NCBI GenBank assembly: GCA_021805485.1
Contig: JAJZFF010000643.1
Location: forward strand, 1 to 10,479
From: Pseudomonadota bacterium
GTDB lineage: Bacteria; Pseudomonadota; Alphaproteobacteria; Acetobacterales; Acetobacteraceae
Length of the DNA: 10,479 nt
Direction: 5' to 3'
Shown: in pieces, positions 1 through 8,655 of the stretch
Layout: each line of letters starts with the position of its first letter
Position numbering within the stretch: position 1 is the first letter of the stretch
The notes under the pieces: model-generated
What the model saw: the letters and a program-made list of their open reading frames with translations, nothing else
What the model was told of the DNA's origin: nothing
Database searches by the model: none
Position numbers and translations under genes: made by a program

Positions 1-776
1 TGATGCTGGGCGCCTATACCACCTTCGTCGTCCAGGAGGCGATGCGCGCTTACGCGCCCGGCCTGCTCGGCGCCAGCCTGTTTGTCGCTGTGCCGGCCGC
101 CTTCCTCGTCGCCGGCGCCGTCGGCATCGCCATCGAGCGCGGCCTGATCCGCTTCCTCTATGGCCGGCCGCTGGAAACCCTGCTTGCGACGTGGGGTCTT
201 TCGCTCATCCTGCAGCAGGGGGTGCGTTCGATCTTCGGCCCGAGCAACCGCGACGTGAGCACGCCGGCGTGGATGAGCGGGGCCTTCCCGCTCGGCGGCC
301 TGACGATCACCGCCAACCGCCTCACCATCATCGTCTTCGCGGCGCTGGTGTTCGCGGTGCTGATGCTCGCGCTGCGCCGGACCGCGCTCGGCCTGCGCAT
401 GCGTGCCGTGACGCAGAACCGGTTCATGGCCGCGGCGATGGGGATCCGCACGCCGTGGATCGACGCGCTGACATTCGGGCTCGGCTCCGGCGTCGCCGGT
501 ATCGCCGGCGTGGCGCTGAGCCAGATCGACAACGTCTCGCCCAATCTCGGCCAGAGCTACATCATCGACAGCTTCATGGTGGTGGTCTTCGGCGGCGTCG
601 GCAATCTCTGGGGCACCGCGCTCGGCGCGCTGACGCTCGGCATCGTCAACAAATTCCTGGAGCCGGTCGCTGGTGCGGTGCTCGGCAAGATCGCCGTGCT
701 CGTCCTGCTCATCGTCTTCATCCAGCGGCGCCCGCGCGGCATGTTCCCGCTTAAGGGCCGGGCGGTGGAGGCATGA
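1..776 (+). CDS. urtB: Urea ABC transporter permease UrtB (5'-truncated)
   Basis: Inner-membrane permease of the UrtABCDE urea importer, a relative of the branched-chain amino acid permease LivH. The first 257 complete codons visible are the C-terminal part. The reading frame is open to the window edge, and the first ATG (position 3) falls inside the conserved segment that begins MLGAYTTFVVQ, which normally follows a Gly-Glu-Leu motif. The ATG is therefore not the start, and the N-terminus lies outside the window. Hydrophobic stretches at visible residues about 18-45, 55-75, 103-125, 155-175, 190-215 and 225-242 fit several transmembrane helices. FGPSNRDVSTPAWMSG (residues 78-93) and the FGGVGNLWGTALGALTLG segment are typical of UrtB rather than LivH. 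The stop overlaps the urtC start by 4 nt (ATGA), indicating translational coupling. The assignment is supported by urtC, urtD, urtE and urease genes downstream. urtA would be expected just upstream. Confidence 0.95.
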   Translation, partial: MLGAYTTFVVQEAMRAYAPGLLGASLFVAVPAAFLVAGAVGIAIERGLIRFLYGRPLETLLATWGLSLILQQGVRSIFGPSNRDVSTPAWMSGAFPLGGLTITANRLTIIVFAALVFAVLMLALRRTALGLRMRAVTQNRFMAAAMGIRTPWIDALTFGLGSGVAGIAGVALSQIDNVSPNLGQSYIIDSFMVVVFGGVGNLWGTALGALTLGIVNKFLEPVAGAVLGKIAVLVLLIVFIQRRPRGMFPLKGRAVEA

Positions 777-1888
777 GACGCATCACCGTCGGCGACGGGT
801 TGACGCTGGTCGCGGTGCTCGGCGGCGCTGTGCTGATCGCCGCGCTGAACCTCGCGACCCCGCCCGATGGGGCGCTGCACGTGCCGAGTTTCGTGCTGCC
901 CCTGGCCGGGAAATATCTATGCTACGCGATGCTGGCGCTCGCCGTCGATCTGGTGTGGGGCTTTGCCGGGATCCTCAGCCTGGGCCACGCGGCATTTTTC
1001 GCGCTCGGCGGCTATGCCATTGGCATGTACCTGATGCGCGAGATCGGCACGCGCGGGGTTTATGGCAACGCCATGCTGCCGGACTTCATGGTGTTCCTCA
1101 ACTGGACCCGGCTGCCCTGGTACTGGCACGGGTTCGACATGTTCTGGTTCGCCTTCCTGATGGTTCTTCTGGTGCCCGGCGCGCTGGCATTGGTGTTCGG
1201 CTACCTCGCGTTCCGCTCGCGCGTCTCGGGTGTCTATCTCTCGATCATCACGCAGGCCCTGACCTACGCGCTGCTGCTCGCCTTCTTCCGCAACGACATG
1301 GGCTTCGGCGGCAATAACGGGATGACCGATTTCAAGGACATTCTCGGTCTGCCGCTGCACGCGGACGCGACGCGGGCGGGCTTGCTGGTTCTGACTGCCG
1401 CGTTCCTCTCCGCCCAGCTCCTTCTCGCCCGCGCGCTGGTGCGCTCGCGCTTCGGCAAGGTCCTGGTCGCGGTGCGCGATGCGGAAAGCCGTGTCCGCTT
1501 CCTCGGCTACCGGCCGGAATCCTACAAGCTCGTGGTCTGGGTCATCTCCGCCGTGATGGCGGCGATCGGCGGCGCGCTCTACGTGCCGCAGGTCGGCATC
1601 ATCAATCCGTCGGAATTCTCGCCGGCGAACTCGATCGAGGCGGTGATCTGGGTCGCGGTCGGCGGGCGCGGCACGCTGATCGGCGCCATCCTCGGCGCGG
1701 TGCTGGTCAATCTCGGCAAGACCTACTTCACCGGCGCGCTGCCCGAGCTCTGGCTCTACGCGCTCGGGGGTCTGTTCGTCGTCGTGACCCTGCTGCTGCC
1801 GAACGGGGTGCTCGGTGTCCTGCGGCGTCGTGGCACAGGCGACGGCGTGGTACCCAAGCCGCTGCCGGTCGGGGAGCAGCCGACATGA
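773..1888 (+). CDS. urtC: Urea ABC transporter permease UrtC
   Basis: Second membrane permease of the urea importer, a LivM-like protein of 371 residues, a normal length for UrtC. It would pair with UrtB to form the translocation channel. Features seen: several hydrophobic segments (about 10-27, 45-70, 73-88, 121-145, 154-171, 202-220, 253-270, 290-313, 325-345). The family motif WGFAGILSLGHAAFFALGGY lies at residues 62-81. GNNGMTDF (180-187) is characteristic of the urea-type permease. A cytoplasmic loop VAVRDAESRVRFLGY (232-246) is probably the coupling helix contacting the ATPases. The ATG overlaps the urtB stop (ATGA) and is preceded by a close Shine-Dalgarno sequence GGTGGAGG. The 3' end overlaps urtD by 4 nt. 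The C-terminal tail after residue 350 is short, polar and proline-rich. Confidence 0.96.
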   Translation: MRRITVGDGLTLVAVLGGAVLIAALNLATPPDGALHVPSFVLPLAGKYLCYAMLALAVDLVWGFAGILSLGHAAFFALGGYAIGMYLMREIGTRGVYGNAMLPDFMVFLNWTRLPWYWHGFDMFWFAFLMVLLVPGALALVFGYLAFRSRVSGVYLSIITQALTYALLLAFFRNDMGFGGNNGMTDFKDILGLPLHADATRAGLLVLTAAFLSAQLLLARALVRSRFGKVLVAVRDAESRVRFLGYRPESYKLVVWVISAVMAAIGGALYVPQVGIINPSEFSPANSIEAVIWVAVGGRGTLIGAILGAVLVNLGKTYFTGALPELWLYALGGLFVVVTLLLPNGVLGVLRRRGTGDGVVPKPLPVGEQPT

Positions 1889-2646
1889 TCGAACCGATCG
1901 GCACCGTCGCCGACACGCTGCTCTATCTCAACGGCGTGACCGTCAGCTTCGACGGCTTCCGCGCGCTGAATGGCCTCTCCATCGTGCTCGATCCCGGCGA
2001 GATGCGCGCCGTGATCGGGCCCAACGGTGCCGGCAAGACGACGATGATGGACGTCATCACAGGAAAGACCCGCCCGGACGAGGGCGACGTGATCTACCGC
2101 GAGCATACCGACCTGACCAAGCTGGACGAGGCGGATATCGCCGCCCTCGGCATCGGGCGCAAGTTCCAGAAGCCGACCGTGTTCGAGATGCACACGGTGT
2201 GGGACAATCTGCTGCTGGCGCTGGCCGGGAACCGCAGCCCGGCGCACACGATGTTCGGCCGGCCGCCGGCGCACGAGCGGACCCGTATCGAGGAGGTGCT
2301 GGCGACGACGCGGCTGGTCGAGCACCGCGCCCGCCGCGCCGGGGACCTTTCGCACGGCCAGAAGCAATGGCTGGAGATCGGCATGCTGCTCGCGCAGGAG
2401 CCGCAGCTTCTCCTCGTCGATGAGCCGGTCGCCGGCATGACCGACGCCGAGACCGAGGCCACCGCCGAATTGCTGCGCGAGATCAACCGCACGCGCAGCG
2501 TCGTCGTGGTCGAGCACGACATGGCGTTCGTGCGCGCGCTCGGCGTCAAGGTCACCGTGCTGCACGAAGGTGCGGTGCTGTCCGAGGGCTCGATCGACCA
2601 TGTATCGGCCGATCCACGCGTGATCGAAGTCTATCTGGGGCGCTGA
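1885..2646 (+). CDS. urtD: Urea ABC transporter ATP-binding protein UrtD
   Basis: Cytoplasmic ATPase of the urea importer, related to LivG, 253 residues. It would form the nucleotide-binding pair with UrtE and power uptake through UrtB/UrtC. Motifs seen: Walker A GPNGAGKT (45-52), Q-loop KFQKPTVF (93-100), an ABC signature in the variant form LSHGQKQ (155-161), Walker B LLLVDEPVAGM (175-185) and H-loop histidine 211 in VVEHDM. The LSHGQKQWLEIGMLL and DEPVAGMTDAET segments are typical of UrtD and separate it from general LivG. The ATG overlaps the urtC stop as ATGA. The next gene, urtE, starts 3 nt after the stop. The N-terminus has about ten residues before the first predicted strand; an internal start is possible, but the overlap favours the annotated one. 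Confidence 0.96.
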   Translation: MIEPIGTVADTLLYLNGVTVSFDGFRALNGLSIVLDPGEMRAVIGPNGAGKTTMMDVITGKTRPDEGDVIYREHTDLTKLDEADIAALGIGRKFQKPTVFEMHTVWDNLLLALAGNRSPAHTMFGRPPAHERTRIEEVLATTRLVEHRARRAGDLSHGQKQWLEIGMLLAQEPQLLLVDEPVAGMTDAETEATAELLREINRTRSVVVVEHDMAFVRALGVKVTVLHEGAVLSEGSIDHVSADPRVIEVYLGR

Positions 2647-2649
2647 CGC

Positions 2650-3319
2650 ATGCTCTCGGTGGAAACCGTCGACCTGCATTACGGCGCCGCCATCGCGCTG
2701 CGCGGCGTCTCGCTCAAGGCGGAGATCGGCGCCGTCACCTGTCTGCTGGGACGCAACGGCGTTGGCAAGACCAGCCTGCTGCGCGCCATCGTCGGCGCCC
2801 ACCCGCTCACCCGCGGGGCGATCCGCTGGGAGGGGGCGGACATCGCGCGCCTGCCGATCTATGACCGCGCCCGGCGTGGCATCGCCATCGTGCCCCAGGG
2901 GCGCGACATCTTTCCGCTCCTGACCGTGCGCGAGAATCTCGAGACCGGCTTCGCGGTGTTGCCACGCGGCGCGCGCCGCGTGCCGGAGGACGTGTTCGAG
3001 CTGTTCCCGGTGCTCAGGACGATGCTGAACCGGCGCGGCGGTGATCTCTCCGGCGGCCAGCAGCAGCAGCTCGCCATCGCCCGCGCGCTCGTCATGCGCC
3101 CCCGCCTGCTGCTGATGGACGAGCCGACCGAGGGCATCCAGCCGAGCATCATCAAGGATATCGCCCGCGTGATCGCGGCGTTGCGCGCGCGCGGGGATAT
3201 GGCCATCCTGCTGGTCGAGCAGTATTTCGATTTCGCCCATCTCCTCGCCCAGCACATCGCGGTCATGGACCGCGGCGAGATCGTGCTCGACGGAAGCAAC
3301 ACGGAGCTCGACCCGCAGG

Positions 3320-3345
<26 letters not shown>
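2650..3345 (+). CDS. urtE: Urea ABC transporter ATP-binding protein UrtE
   Basis: Second cytoplasmic ATPase of the urea importer, LivF-like, 231 residues, of usual length. Motifs seen: Walker A GRNGVGKT (34-41), Q-loop VPQGRDIFPLLTVRENL (81-97), signature LSGGQQQQLAIARAL (133-147) and Walker B LLLMDEPTEGIQPSI (153-167). An EQYFDFA segment (190-196) occupies the switch region where most ABC proteins carry the H-loop histidine. Both TEGIQPSI and EQYFDFA are hallmarks of UrtE, which distinguishes it from LivF. The absent H-loop histidine (Q/Y at that site) is normal for this family. It starts 3 nt after urtD, and its last 26 nt overlap the beginning of ureD, joining the transport genes directly to the urease genes. 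Confidence 0.96.
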
Positions 3346-4165
<820 letters not shown>

Positions 4166-4178
4166 CCGGGGGAAGCGG

Positions 4179-4481
4179 ATGAACCTGACACCGCGCGAGA
4201 AGGACAAGCTGCTCATCGCCATGGCCGCCACGGTGGCACGGCGGCGCCTGGAGCGCGGGGTGAAGCTCAATCATCCCGAGGCCATCGCGCTGATCACGGA
4301 TTTCGTCGTCGAGGGCGCACGCGACGGGCGGAGCGTCGCCGACCTCATGGAAGCCGGCGCGCATGTACTGACGCGCAATCAGGTGATGGAAGGAATCGCC
4401 GAGATGATCCACGACGTGCAGGTCGAGGCGACATTCCCCGACGGCACCAAGCTCGTCACCGTGCACGAGCCGATCCGATGA
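4179..4481 (+). CDS. ureA: Urease gamma subunit UreA
   Basis: Smallest structural subunit of nickel urease, 100 residues, the standard length for a separate gamma subunit. Urease (UreABC) hydrolyses urea to ammonia and carbamate in the cytoplasm. The sequence is conserved end to end: it begins [17 protein letters not shown], then has a [19 protein letters not shown] core, [17 protein letters not shown] in the middle, and ends near [17 protein letters not shown]. The ATG is chosen because it gives this exact family N-terminus and follows a strong GGGGGAAG ribosome-binding site just upstream. The open frame extends further 5' through ureD, but that is read-through in another frame. The stop overlaps the ureB start as ATGA, so gamma and beta synthesis are probably coupled. 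Confidence 0.97.
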   Translation: MNLTPREKDKLLIAMAATVARRRLERGVKLNHPEAIALITDFVVEGARDGRSVADLMEAGAHVLTRNQVMEGIAEMIHDVQVEATFPDGTKLVTVHEPIR

Positions 4482-4783
4482 TCCCCGGCGAGATTCTCAC
4501 CGCGCCGGGCGAGATCGCGCTCAATGCCGATCTGCCGCGCACCGTGCTGACCATCGCCAATACCGGAGACCGGCCGATCCAGGTCGGCAGCCACTACCAT
4601 TTCGCCGAGACCAACCCGGCGCTGCGCTTCGACCGCGCCGCCGCGCGCGGCATGCGGCTCGACATTCCCGCTGGCACCGCGATCCGCTTCGAGCCTGGGC
4701 AGAGCCGCGAGGTGACGCTGATCCCTTATCGCGGCACGCGGACCGTGCAGGGCTTTCGCGGCGACGTGATGGGAAAGGTCTGA
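4478..4783 (+). CDS. ureB: Urease beta subunit UreB
   Basis: Beta structural subunit of urease, 101 residues, encoded separately from gamma as in most bacteria rather than fused as in Helicobacter or plants. It is a small beta-rich protein packing against UreC in the (UreABC)3 assembly. The family sequence is clear: MIPGEIL at the start, then a [19 protein letters not shown] block (residues about 28-46), the [20 protein letters not shown] segment, FEPGQ, and a C-terminal [10 protein letters not shown]. It starts on the ureA stop (ATGA overlap) and ends 4 nt before ureC. A GGGAAAGG near its 3' end (4771-4778) is well placed as the ureC ribosome-binding site. Confidence 0.97.
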   Translation: MIPGEILTAPGEIALNADLPRTVLTIANTGDRPIQVGSHYHFAETNPALRFDRAAARGMRLDIPAGTAIRFEPGQSREVTLIPYRGTRTVQGFRGDVMGKV

Positions 4784-4787
4784 ACCG

Positions 4788-6494
4788 ATGGCCCGTCTGC
4801 CTCGCTCCGCCTATGCGGACATGTTCGGCCCGACCACGGGCGACCGCGTGCGGCTGGCCGATACCGACCTGTTCATCGAGGTCGAACGCGATCTCACCAC
4901 ATACGGCGAGGAAGTGAAGTTCGGCGGCGGCAAAGTGATCCGCGACGGCATGGGCCAGTCGCAAGCGTCCCAGGCGGAGGGCGCCGTCGATACGGTCATT
5001 ACCAACGCGCTCATCCTTGACCATTGGGGCGTCGTCAAGGCCGATGTCGGGCTGCTGCATGGCCGCATCGCCAAGATCGGCAAGGCTGGCAACCCGGATG
5101 TGCAGCCTGGCGTGGACATCGTCATCGGTCCGGGCACCGAGGTGATCGCGGGCGAGGGCAAAATCCTCACCGCCGGCGGCATCGACAGCCACATCCATTT
5201 CATCTGTCCCCAGCAGGTGGAGGAGGCCCTGGCATCGGGCATCACCACGCTGGTCGGCGGTGGCACCGGGCCGGCGACCGGCACGGCGGCAACCACCTGC
5301 ACGCCGGGGCCGTTCCATCTGGCGCGCATGATCCAGGCCGCGGAGGGGCTGCCGGTCAATCTCGCTTTTGCCGGCAAGGGCAACGCGTCCCGACCGGGGG
5401 CGCTGGAGGAGATGGTACGCGCCGGCGCCGCCGCGCTGAAGCTGCACGAGGACTGGGGCACGACGCCGGCGGCGATCGATTGTTGCCTGTCGGTCGCCGA
5501 CCTGTTCGACGTGCAGGTGATGATCCACACCGACACGCTGAACGAATCCGGCTTCGTCGAGGACACGATCGCCGCCTTCAAGGGCCGCACGATCCATGCC
5601 TTCCACACCGAGGGCGCGGGTGGCGGGCATGCCCCCGATATCATCAAGGTCGCAGGCCTGGCCAACGTTCTGCCGAGTTCGACGAACCCGACGCGGCCCT
5701 ACACGGTGAACACGCTCGACGAGCATCTCGACATGCTCATGGTCTGCCACCATCTCGACGCGTCGATCCCGGAGGACATCGCTTTCGCCGAGAGCCGCAT
5801 CCGCCGCGAAACCATCGCCGCGGAGGATATCCTGCACGATCTCGGCGCACTCTCGATGATGTCTTCCGACAGCCAGGCCATGGGCCGCGTCGGCGAGGTG
5901 ATCCTGCGCACCTGGCAAACCGCGCACAAGATGAAAACCCAGCGTGGCGCGCTGCCGGGCGACGGCGCGGCCGACAATGCGCGGGCCAAGCGCTACATCG
6001 CCAAATACACCATCAATCCGGCGATCGCGCAGGGCATGGCGCGGGAGATCGGCTCGATCGAGCCGGGGAAGCTGGCGGATCTCGTGCTGTGGTCTCCCGC
6101 CTTCTTCGGCGTCAAGCCGGATCTCGTGATCAAGTCCGGCAGCATCGTGATGGCGGCGATGGGCGACCCGAATGCGTCGATCCCGACCCCGCAGCCGGTG
6201 CATTACCGCCCGATGTTCGCCGCGTTCGGGCGCGCGCTGGCGGAATCCTGCGTCACCTTCGTCTCCGCGGCCGCCCTGGAAGCGGGTCTTGCACGCCGGC
6301 TCGGCCTCTCGCGACGCCTCGCCGCCGTCACCGACACGCGTGGGGGGATCGGCAAGAAGAGCATGATCCACAACGACGCCACGCCGGTGATCGAGGTCGA
6401 TGCCGAGACCTACGAAGTGCGCGCCGATGGCGTGCTGCTCACCTGTGAGCCGGCGGCGGTGCTGCCGATGGCCCAGCGCTATTTCCTGTTCTGA
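4788..6494 (+). CDS. ureC: Urease alpha subunit UreC (catalytic)
   Basis: Catalytic subunit of nickel urease, 568 residues, an amidohydrolase-superfamily TIM barrel holding a di-nickel centre. By comparison with Klebsiella urease, shifted by one residue, every active-site position is present. Metal ligands are H135 and H137 (GIDSHIHFI), the carbamylated bridging lysine K218 (KLHEDWG), H247 (MIHTDTLNE), H273 ([14 protein letters not shown]) and D361 ([12 protein letters not shown]). The flexible flap has C320 and the general-acid H321 (MVCHHLD). The C-terminus ends in RYFLF as expected. Nothing suggests truncation or inactivation. ureC lies 4 nt after ureB. Its TGA shares one base with the ATG of ureE, so no promoter can lie between them. 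It requires UreDEFG, all encoded here, for nickel insertion. Confidence 0.99.
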   Translation: MARLPRSAYADMFGPTTGDRVRLADTDLFIEVERDLTTYGEEVKFGGGKVIRDGMGQSQASQAEGAVDTVITNALILDHWGVVKADVGLLHGRIAKIGKAGNPDVQPGVDIVIGPGTEVIAGEGKILTAGGIDSHIHFICPQQVEEALASGITTLVGGGTGPATGTAATTCTPGPFHLARMIQAAEGLPVNLAFAGKGNASRPGALEEMVRAGAAALKLHEDWGTTPAAIDCCLSVADLFDVQVMIHTDTLNESGFVEDTIAAFKGRTIHAFHTEGAGGGHAPDIIKVAGLANVLPSSTNPTRPYTVNTLDEHLDMLMVCHHLDASIPEDIAFAESRIRRETIAAEDILHDLGALSMMSSDSQAMGRVGEVILRTWQTAHKMKTQRGALPGDGAADNARAKRYIAKYTINPAIAQGMAREIGSIEPGKLADLVLWSPAFFGVKPDLVIKSGSIVMAAMGDPNASIPTPQPVHYRPMFAAFGRALAESCVTFVSAAALEAGLARRLGLSRRLAAVTDTRGGIGKKSMIHNDATPVIEVDAETYEVRADGVLLTCEPAAVLPMAQRYFLF

Positions 6495-6943
6495 TGCGCG
6501 CCACCGAGATCCTTCGTGCCGGCACCTGGAACCAGGCGGATGCGGCCGACCGGGTGCGGCTCGACCATGACCATCGGCATCGGCGCCGTATTCTCTTGCG
6601 TGGCGAGCGTGGTGGGGAACTGCTCCTCGATCTCGCCGCCGCGCAGCATCTGCATGACGGCGACGGGCTGCTGTGCGAAGACGGCAGCATCGTCCTCGTC
6701 GTCGCCGTGCCGGAGCCATTGCTCGAGATCGATTCGGCCCCGTCCGTCCTGCTGCGGATCGCGTGGCATCTCGGCAATCGCCACCTGCCGGTGCAGTTCC
6801 TGGCCGGCCGGCTCCGCGTGCGGGCCGACCACGTCATCGGCGGAATGGTGGAAGCGCTCGGTGGGCACGCCCATGCGATCGAGGCGCCGTTCGATCCCGA
6901 GCCCGGCGCCTATGCGGGGACGCCGGGCCATCACCATGATTGA
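6494..6943 (+). CDS. ureE: Urease nickel metallochaperone UreE
   Basis: Nickel-binding chaperone that supplies Ni2+ to the UreD-UreF-UreG-urease complex; 149 residues, cytoplasmic. The N-terminal domain carries the DHDHRHRRR segment (24-32) and a GDGLLCEDGSIVLVVAVPE block (56-74). The metal-binding C-terminal domain has the signature LGNRHLPVQ (93-101), whose H97 is the conserved interfacial nickel ligand, followed by ADHVIGGM (111-118) and PFDPEPGAY (132-140). The C-terminus ends GHHHD, a short three-histidine tail, in contrast to the long His-rich tails of Klebsiella-type UreE. A modest nickel-storage capacity is therefore inferred. The ATG shares one base with the ureC stop; ureF begins 6 nt downstream. 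The last codons contain a perfect 8-bp inverted repeat. Confidence 0.93.
   Translation: MRATEILRAGTWNQADAADRVRLDHDHRHRRRILLRGERGGELLLDLAAAQHLHDGDGLLCEDGSIVLVVAVPEPLLEIDSAPSVLLRIAWHLGNRHLPVQFLAGRLRVRADHVIGGMVEALGGHAHAIEAPFDPEPGAYAGTPGHHHD
6901..6928 (+). repeat. Perfect 8-bp inverted repeat at the 3' end of ureE
   Basis: The arms GCCCGGCG (6901-6908) and CGCCGGGC (6921-6928) are exact reverse complements with a 12-nt loop, ending 15 nt before the last base of ureE and 21 nt before the ureF start. In the mRNA this could form a stable hairpin near the ureF translation start and affect ureF expression or transcript processing. It lies in coding sequence for the PEPGAYAGTPG stretch, so it may be a by-product of codon choice. 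Confidence 0.35.
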
Positions 6944-6949
6944 TCCGCG

Positions 6950-7594
6950 ATGACCGCGCCACGCGCGCTGCTGCACCTGCTCGCCTGGTTCTCGCCGGGC
7001 TTTCCCACCGGAGGCTTCGCCTATTCGCACGGGCTGGAGTGGGCGGTGGAGGTTGGCGACGTCGCCGATGAGGCTGGCCTGCGCGCCTGGATCGAGGCCA
7101 TCCTTCTGCACGGCGCCGGACGCAGCGACGCGATCCTGCTGCGGGCAGCGCACGCGGCCGCCGAGGACGAGGGAAGGCTCGCCGCCATTGCCGAACTCGC
7201 CCGCGCGGCGGCCCCGGCGCGCGAGCGCCAGATGGAAACCGTCGCCCAGGGGACGGCCTTCGCCGCCGCCGCCGCGCCCTGGGGCGGCAGCTACGCCGGC
7301 GCCTATCCTGTCGCTGCCGGCGCGCTGATGGGCCGCGAGGGCATCGACGCCGAGCACGCCGTGCTCGCCTATCTCCACGCCTTCGCGGCCAATCTCGTCT
7401 CCGCGGCCGTACGACTGATCCCGCTCGGCCAGAGCGCGGGGCTACGCGTGCTCGCAGCGCTCGAAGCCGCGATCCTGGCGGCCGCCGAGGAGACCCGGGG
7501 TGCGCCGCTCGACGCGATCGGCGGCGCCTGCTTCCGGTCCGACATCGCCGCGATGCGGCACGAAACCCAGTACACGAGGTTGTTCCGCTCATGA
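6950..7594 (+). CDS. ureF: Urease accessory protein UreF
   Basis: All-helical maturation factor of 214 residues that bridges UreD and UreG. In other species it gates the GTPase-driven nickel transfer into urease. The diagnostic N-terminal motif [20 protein letters not shown] is at residues 14-33. Other family segments seen are a [15 protein letters not shown] block (about 84-94) and the conserved C-terminal half with [20 protein letters not shown] (about 145-164). It closes with a [17 protein letters not shown] tail, typical for UreF. Length and domain order look normal. It begins 6 nt after ureE and overlaps ureG by 4 nt (ATGA), consistent with matched production of UreF and UreG, which act together. 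Confidence 0.96.
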   Translation: MTAPRALLHLLAWFSPGFPTGGFAYSHGLEWAVEVGDVADEAGLRAWIEAILLHGAGRSDAILLRAAHAAAEDEGRLAAIAELARAAAPARERQMETVAQGTAFAAAAAPWGGSYAGAYPVAAGALMGREGIDAEHAVLAYLHAFAANLVSAAVRLIPLGQSAGLRVLAALEAAILAAAEETRGAPLDAIGGACFRSDIAAMRHETQYTRLFRS

Positions 7595-8214
7595 CAGGTT
7601 CTGCGCACGGCCCGCTGCGCGTCGGCGTCGGCGGTCCCGTCGGTTCCGGCAAGACCGCGCTGATGGATGCGCTATGCAGGCAGTTCCGCGACCGCTACGA
7701 GATCGCGGCGATCACGAACGACATCTACACCAAGGAGGACGCCGAGTTCCTCACCCGCGCCGGATCGCTGCCGCCCGAGCGCATCCTCGGGATCGAGACC
7801 GGGGGCTGCCCGCACACCGCGATCCGCGAGGACGCCTCGATCAATCTGGCCGGCGTCGCCGATCTCGCGACCCGTTTCCCCGCGCTCGATCTCATCCTGA
7901 TCGAGAGCGGCGGCGACAATCTCGCCGCCACCTTCAGCCCGGAACTCGCCGATCTGACGATCTATGTCATCGACGTGTCCGCCGGCGACAAGATCCCGCG
8001 CAAAGGTGGGCCGGGGATCACGCGCAGCGATCTGCTGGTGATCAACAAGATCGATCTCGCCCCGCTGGTCGGCGCCAGTCTCGAGGTGATGGAGCGCGAC
8101 GCCAGGCGCATGCGCGGCGAGCGGCCGTTCCTGTTCGCCAATATCCGCGCCGGACTCGGCGCCGCGGAGGTGGCCGCCTTCATCGAACGGAGCGGCGGGC
8201 TGGGCTCCGTATAG
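7591..8214 (+). CDS. ureG: Urease accessory GTPase UreG
   Basis: SIMIBI-class GTPase, 207 residues, whose GTP hydrolysis drives nickel delivery to apo-urease; related to HypB. Motifs seen: P-loop GPVGSGKT (15-22), [12 protein letters not shown] (43-54), the invariant metal-binding CPH (73-75, in [13 protein letters not shown]), ESGGDNL (105-111) and the guanine-specificity motif NKID (152-155). C73 and H75 are the known nickel-coordinating pair at the UreG dimer interface. It is the last gene of the run: after the TAG there are only 49 nt before the end of the oppositely oriented neighbour, and two hairpins occupy that space. No further urease or nickel-transport gene follows on this strand. 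Confidence 0.98.
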   Translation: MTGSAHGPLRVGVGGPVGSGKTALMDALCRQFRDRYEIAAITNDIYTKEDAEFLTRAGSLPPERILGIETGGCPHTAIREDASINLAGVADLATRFPALDLILIESGGDNLAATFSPELADLTIYVIDVSAGDKIPRKGGPGITRSDLLVINKIDLAPLVGASLEVMERDARRMRGERPFLFANIRAGLGAAEVAAFIERSGGLGSV

Positions 8215-8219
8215 CAAGC

Positions 8220-8247
8220 TCCGACCTGATCAAACCATCAGGTCGGA
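8220..8247. terminator. Perfect 11-bp inverted repeat, probable bidirectional terminator
   Basis: The arms 8220-8230 (TCCGACCTGAT) and 8237-8247 (ATCAGGTCGGA) are exact reverse complements around a 6-nt loop. They sit 5 nt after the ureG stop and just beyond the end of the opposing DUF35 gene. Being symmetrical and between convergent genes, it could stop transcripts from both sides. No clear T run follows on either strand, so it does not match a textbook intrinsic terminator. It may instead act with Rho or protect mRNA 3' ends. Confidence 0.6.
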
Positions 8248-8272
8248 CCGGGCTCTGCCCCATTCAGCCCGG
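8248..8272. terminator. Second inverted repeat abutting the first, overlapping the DUF35 gene stop
   Basis: The arms 8248-8254 (CCGGGCT) and 8266-8272 (AGCCCGG) are perfect reverse complements with an 11-nt loop. The repeat begins at the base after the 11-bp repeat and contains the stop codon of the minus-strand DUF35 gene (8264-8266). Two hairpins back to back between convergent genes suggest a transcription stop or mRNA-end stabiliser. A chance 7-bp match in GC-rich coding sequence cannot be excluded, and no T tract follows. Confidence 0.35.
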
Positions 8273-8650
8273 CGTAAACACCGGCACCCGGAAGCCGCCT
8301 TCGGCCTCGCGCAGCTCCACGCGCACCGCCTGGCCGATGGCGATTTCATCGAAGTCGCAGCCGACGATGTTGGTCATCATCATCGGCCCTTCCGCGAGCT
8401 CGACATAGGCGATGGCGTAGGGCTGCGGCGCGCGGCGCATGATGCTGAAGGAATAGATCCGGCCTCTGCCGGACGCCTCGCGCCACTCGGTCGCGTCGGC
8501 AAAGCAGAAGGGGCAGAGCGCGCGCGGATACCAGTGCGCGCGCTGGCATTCCTTGCAGGTTTTGACGAGGAATTTTCCGGCTCGCGTGGCGGCCCAGAAG
8601 GCCTCGGTTTCGGGGGTGGGGGTGGGAGCGGGAAGCGTGCGTTCGGTCAT
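8264..8650 (-). CDS. Zinc-ribbon/OB-fold (DUF35) acyl-CoA-binding partner of a thiolase
   Basis: Small protein of 128 residues with the two-part DUF35 architecture. An N-terminal helix (PETEAFWAATRAGKFLVKTC) leads into a rubredoxin-like zinc ribbon with C32, C35, C46 and C49 (CKEC...CPFC). An OB-fold of the ACAC type follows (residues about 60-125: GRGRIYSFSI, PYAIAYVELAEGP, VGCDFDEIAIGQAVRVE). In known systems such proteins bind next to thiolase-like enzymes and position the CoA substrate. The start at 8650 is chosen because the domain begins there and a GGGAG lies about 9 nt upstream; the open frame extends further into the neighbouring gene but makes no family sequence. It lies 5 nt after the thiolase-like gene on the same strand, so the two are almost certainly co-transcribed and probably form a complex. 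The physiological substrate is unknown. Confidence 0.9.
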   Translation of the reverse strand: MTERTLPAPTPTPETEAFWAATRAGKFLVKTCKECQRAHWYPRALCPFCFADATEWREASGRGRIYSFSIMRRAPQPYAIAYVELAEGPMMMTNIVGCDFDEIAIGQAVRVELREAEGGFRVPVFTPG

Positions 8651-8655
8651 TGGGT

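Noticed and set aside
3..5. ATG at position 3 as the start of urtB
   Set aside because: The translated sequence enters in the middle of a conserved UrtB segment and the frame is open to the window edge, so the real start is upstream of the window.
4521..6719. Minus-strand open frame of 732 codons opposite ureB, ureC and ureE
   Set aside because: It is antisense to the highly conserved urease genes, with an Arg/Ala/His-rich product and no family features. It is explained by the G/C third-position bias of ureC.
7500..8408. Plus-strand open frame of 302 codons across ureF/ureG and the junction
   Set aside because: It is a shifted reading of ureG with an Arg-rich product; ureG in the adjacent frame has every family motif.
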